Assembly: GCA_034430415.1 (NCBI GenBank)
Contig: DAOUEN010000002.1
Coordinates: 1-51,015, forward strand
Origin: JADFUZ01 sp034430415
GTDB lineage: Bacteria > Chloroflexota > Dehalococcoidia > GIF9 > AB-539-J10
DNA length: 51,015 nt
Direction of reading: 5' to 3'
Part shown: positions 50,721 to 51,015 of the stretch, in pieces
Position numbering within the stretch: the first letter of the stretch is position 1
Layout of the letters: each line of letters opens with the position of its first letter
Translations under genes and position numbers: made by a program
Notes under the pieces: model-generated
Databases searched by the model: none
What the model was told of the DNA's origin: nothing
What the model saw: the letters and a program-made list of their open reading frames with translations, nothing else

Positions 50721-50960
50721 ATGTTGCCAAGACTTGAGCATGACCCAGAAGCCAACGCTGTCTACATACAGCTTGACGACAAGCCTTATGCTTACACCAA
50801 GGCACTGGATGACATGAGATACATCGACTACGCGGCCGATAATACCCCGATAGGGATAGAACTACTCGCTGTCAGTGAAGGTGTAGTTGTAGACGACCTG
50901 CCCGATTCCGAACGAATTGTCAAGATGCTGGAAGGCAGGCATATCAATGTCTACGCCTGA
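50721..50960 (+). CDS. DUF2283 protein
   Basis: A 79-residue protein with the DUF2283 pattern: EHDPEANAVYIQL at the start, IDYAADNTPIGIELL in the middle and a short hydrophobic end. DUF2283 proteins are of unknown function and often sit next to type II toxin-antitoxin genes. It starts 2 bp after the DUF5615 stop and so is the third gene of that operon. Confidence 0.85.
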   Translation: MLPRLEHDPEANAVYIQLDDKPYAYTKALDDMRYIDYAADNTPIGIELLAVSEGVVVDDLPDSERIVKMLEGRHINVYA

Positions 50961-50992
50961 TACATAGGTCTGCGCGCATCAGAAACGACAGA

Positions 50993-51011
50993 CGCCGCCC
51001 TGTTAGGACGG
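50993..51011 (+). terminator. Possible hairpin after the DUF2283 gene
   Basis: GCCGCCCT and AGGACGGC around GTT form an 8-bp stem with one mismatch, about 30 bp after the stop. No T run is visible before the window ends, so this may be a terminator or chance. Confidence 0.3.
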
Positions 51012-51015
51012 CATC

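Overview
The window is about 60% GC, is densely coded and has no rRNA, tRNA, CRISPR array or transposase gene that I could find. Its content (corrinoid/UroD methyltransferase pair, many acid-sugar and hydroxy-acid enzymes, 4-hydroxybutyryl-CoA dehydratase, TRAP transporter, large Hdr-Flox electron-transfer cluster, strong AGGAGG ribosome sites, frequent GTG/TTG starts) suggests an anaerobic bacterium. A member of the Chloroflexota (Dehalococcoidia-like) is my best guess, but this is inferred from gene content and not from any marker gene.

Left edge (1-966, minus strand): a truncated UroD-type methyltransferase follows its cognate corrinoid protein, with a good promoter at 998-1026. From 1397 to 10274 (plus strand) runs a hydroxy-acid operon: two small SAF-domain subunits and three large subunits of the UxaA/GarD/SuyAB lyase family, a LarA-type racemase with all nickel-pincer residues, a GlcD-type flavin oxidase, a C_GCAxxG_C_C protein and an extended SDR epimerase. 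A converging minus-strand pair (10310-12450) encodes carbamate kinase and a knotted YgeW-like transcarbamylase. Divergent from it (12786-16544) are an enolase paralogue with altered active-site histidines, a glycerate 2-kinase and a phosphotriesterase-family hydrolase.

From 16576 to 25504 all genes are on the minus strand: SDR, AbfD-type dehydratase, YtcJ-like amidohydrolase, a DctPQM TRAP transporter with an intercistronic hairpin, and a mandelate-racemase-family acid-sugar dehydratase.

The centre (25858-39829, plus strand) is the most striking part: ten tightly packed genes encoding two HdrC-HdrB fusions, three HdrA proteins (two carrying a complete GltD-like flavin module), two MvhD proteins and a FlxC-FlxB-FlxA NAD(P)H module. 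It looks like a large NAD(P)H-linked flavin-based electron-bifurcating or confurcating complex without a hydrogenase. A 110-bp tandem duplication sits at its first hdrB/hdrA junction, and a terminator-like leader precedes it.

From 46609 down to 39913 (minus strand) lies a complete phosphate-starvation regulon, phoB-phoR-pstS-pstC-pstA-pstB-phoU, with an 11-bp-period Pho box before pstS. To the right are a CrtI-family oxidoreductase and a divergent secreted protein sharing a region with a perfect inverted repeat, a small cysteine-rich protein behind a 23-bp tandem-repeat operator, and a toxin-antitoxin-like DUF433/DUF5615/DUF2283 cluster at the right edge.
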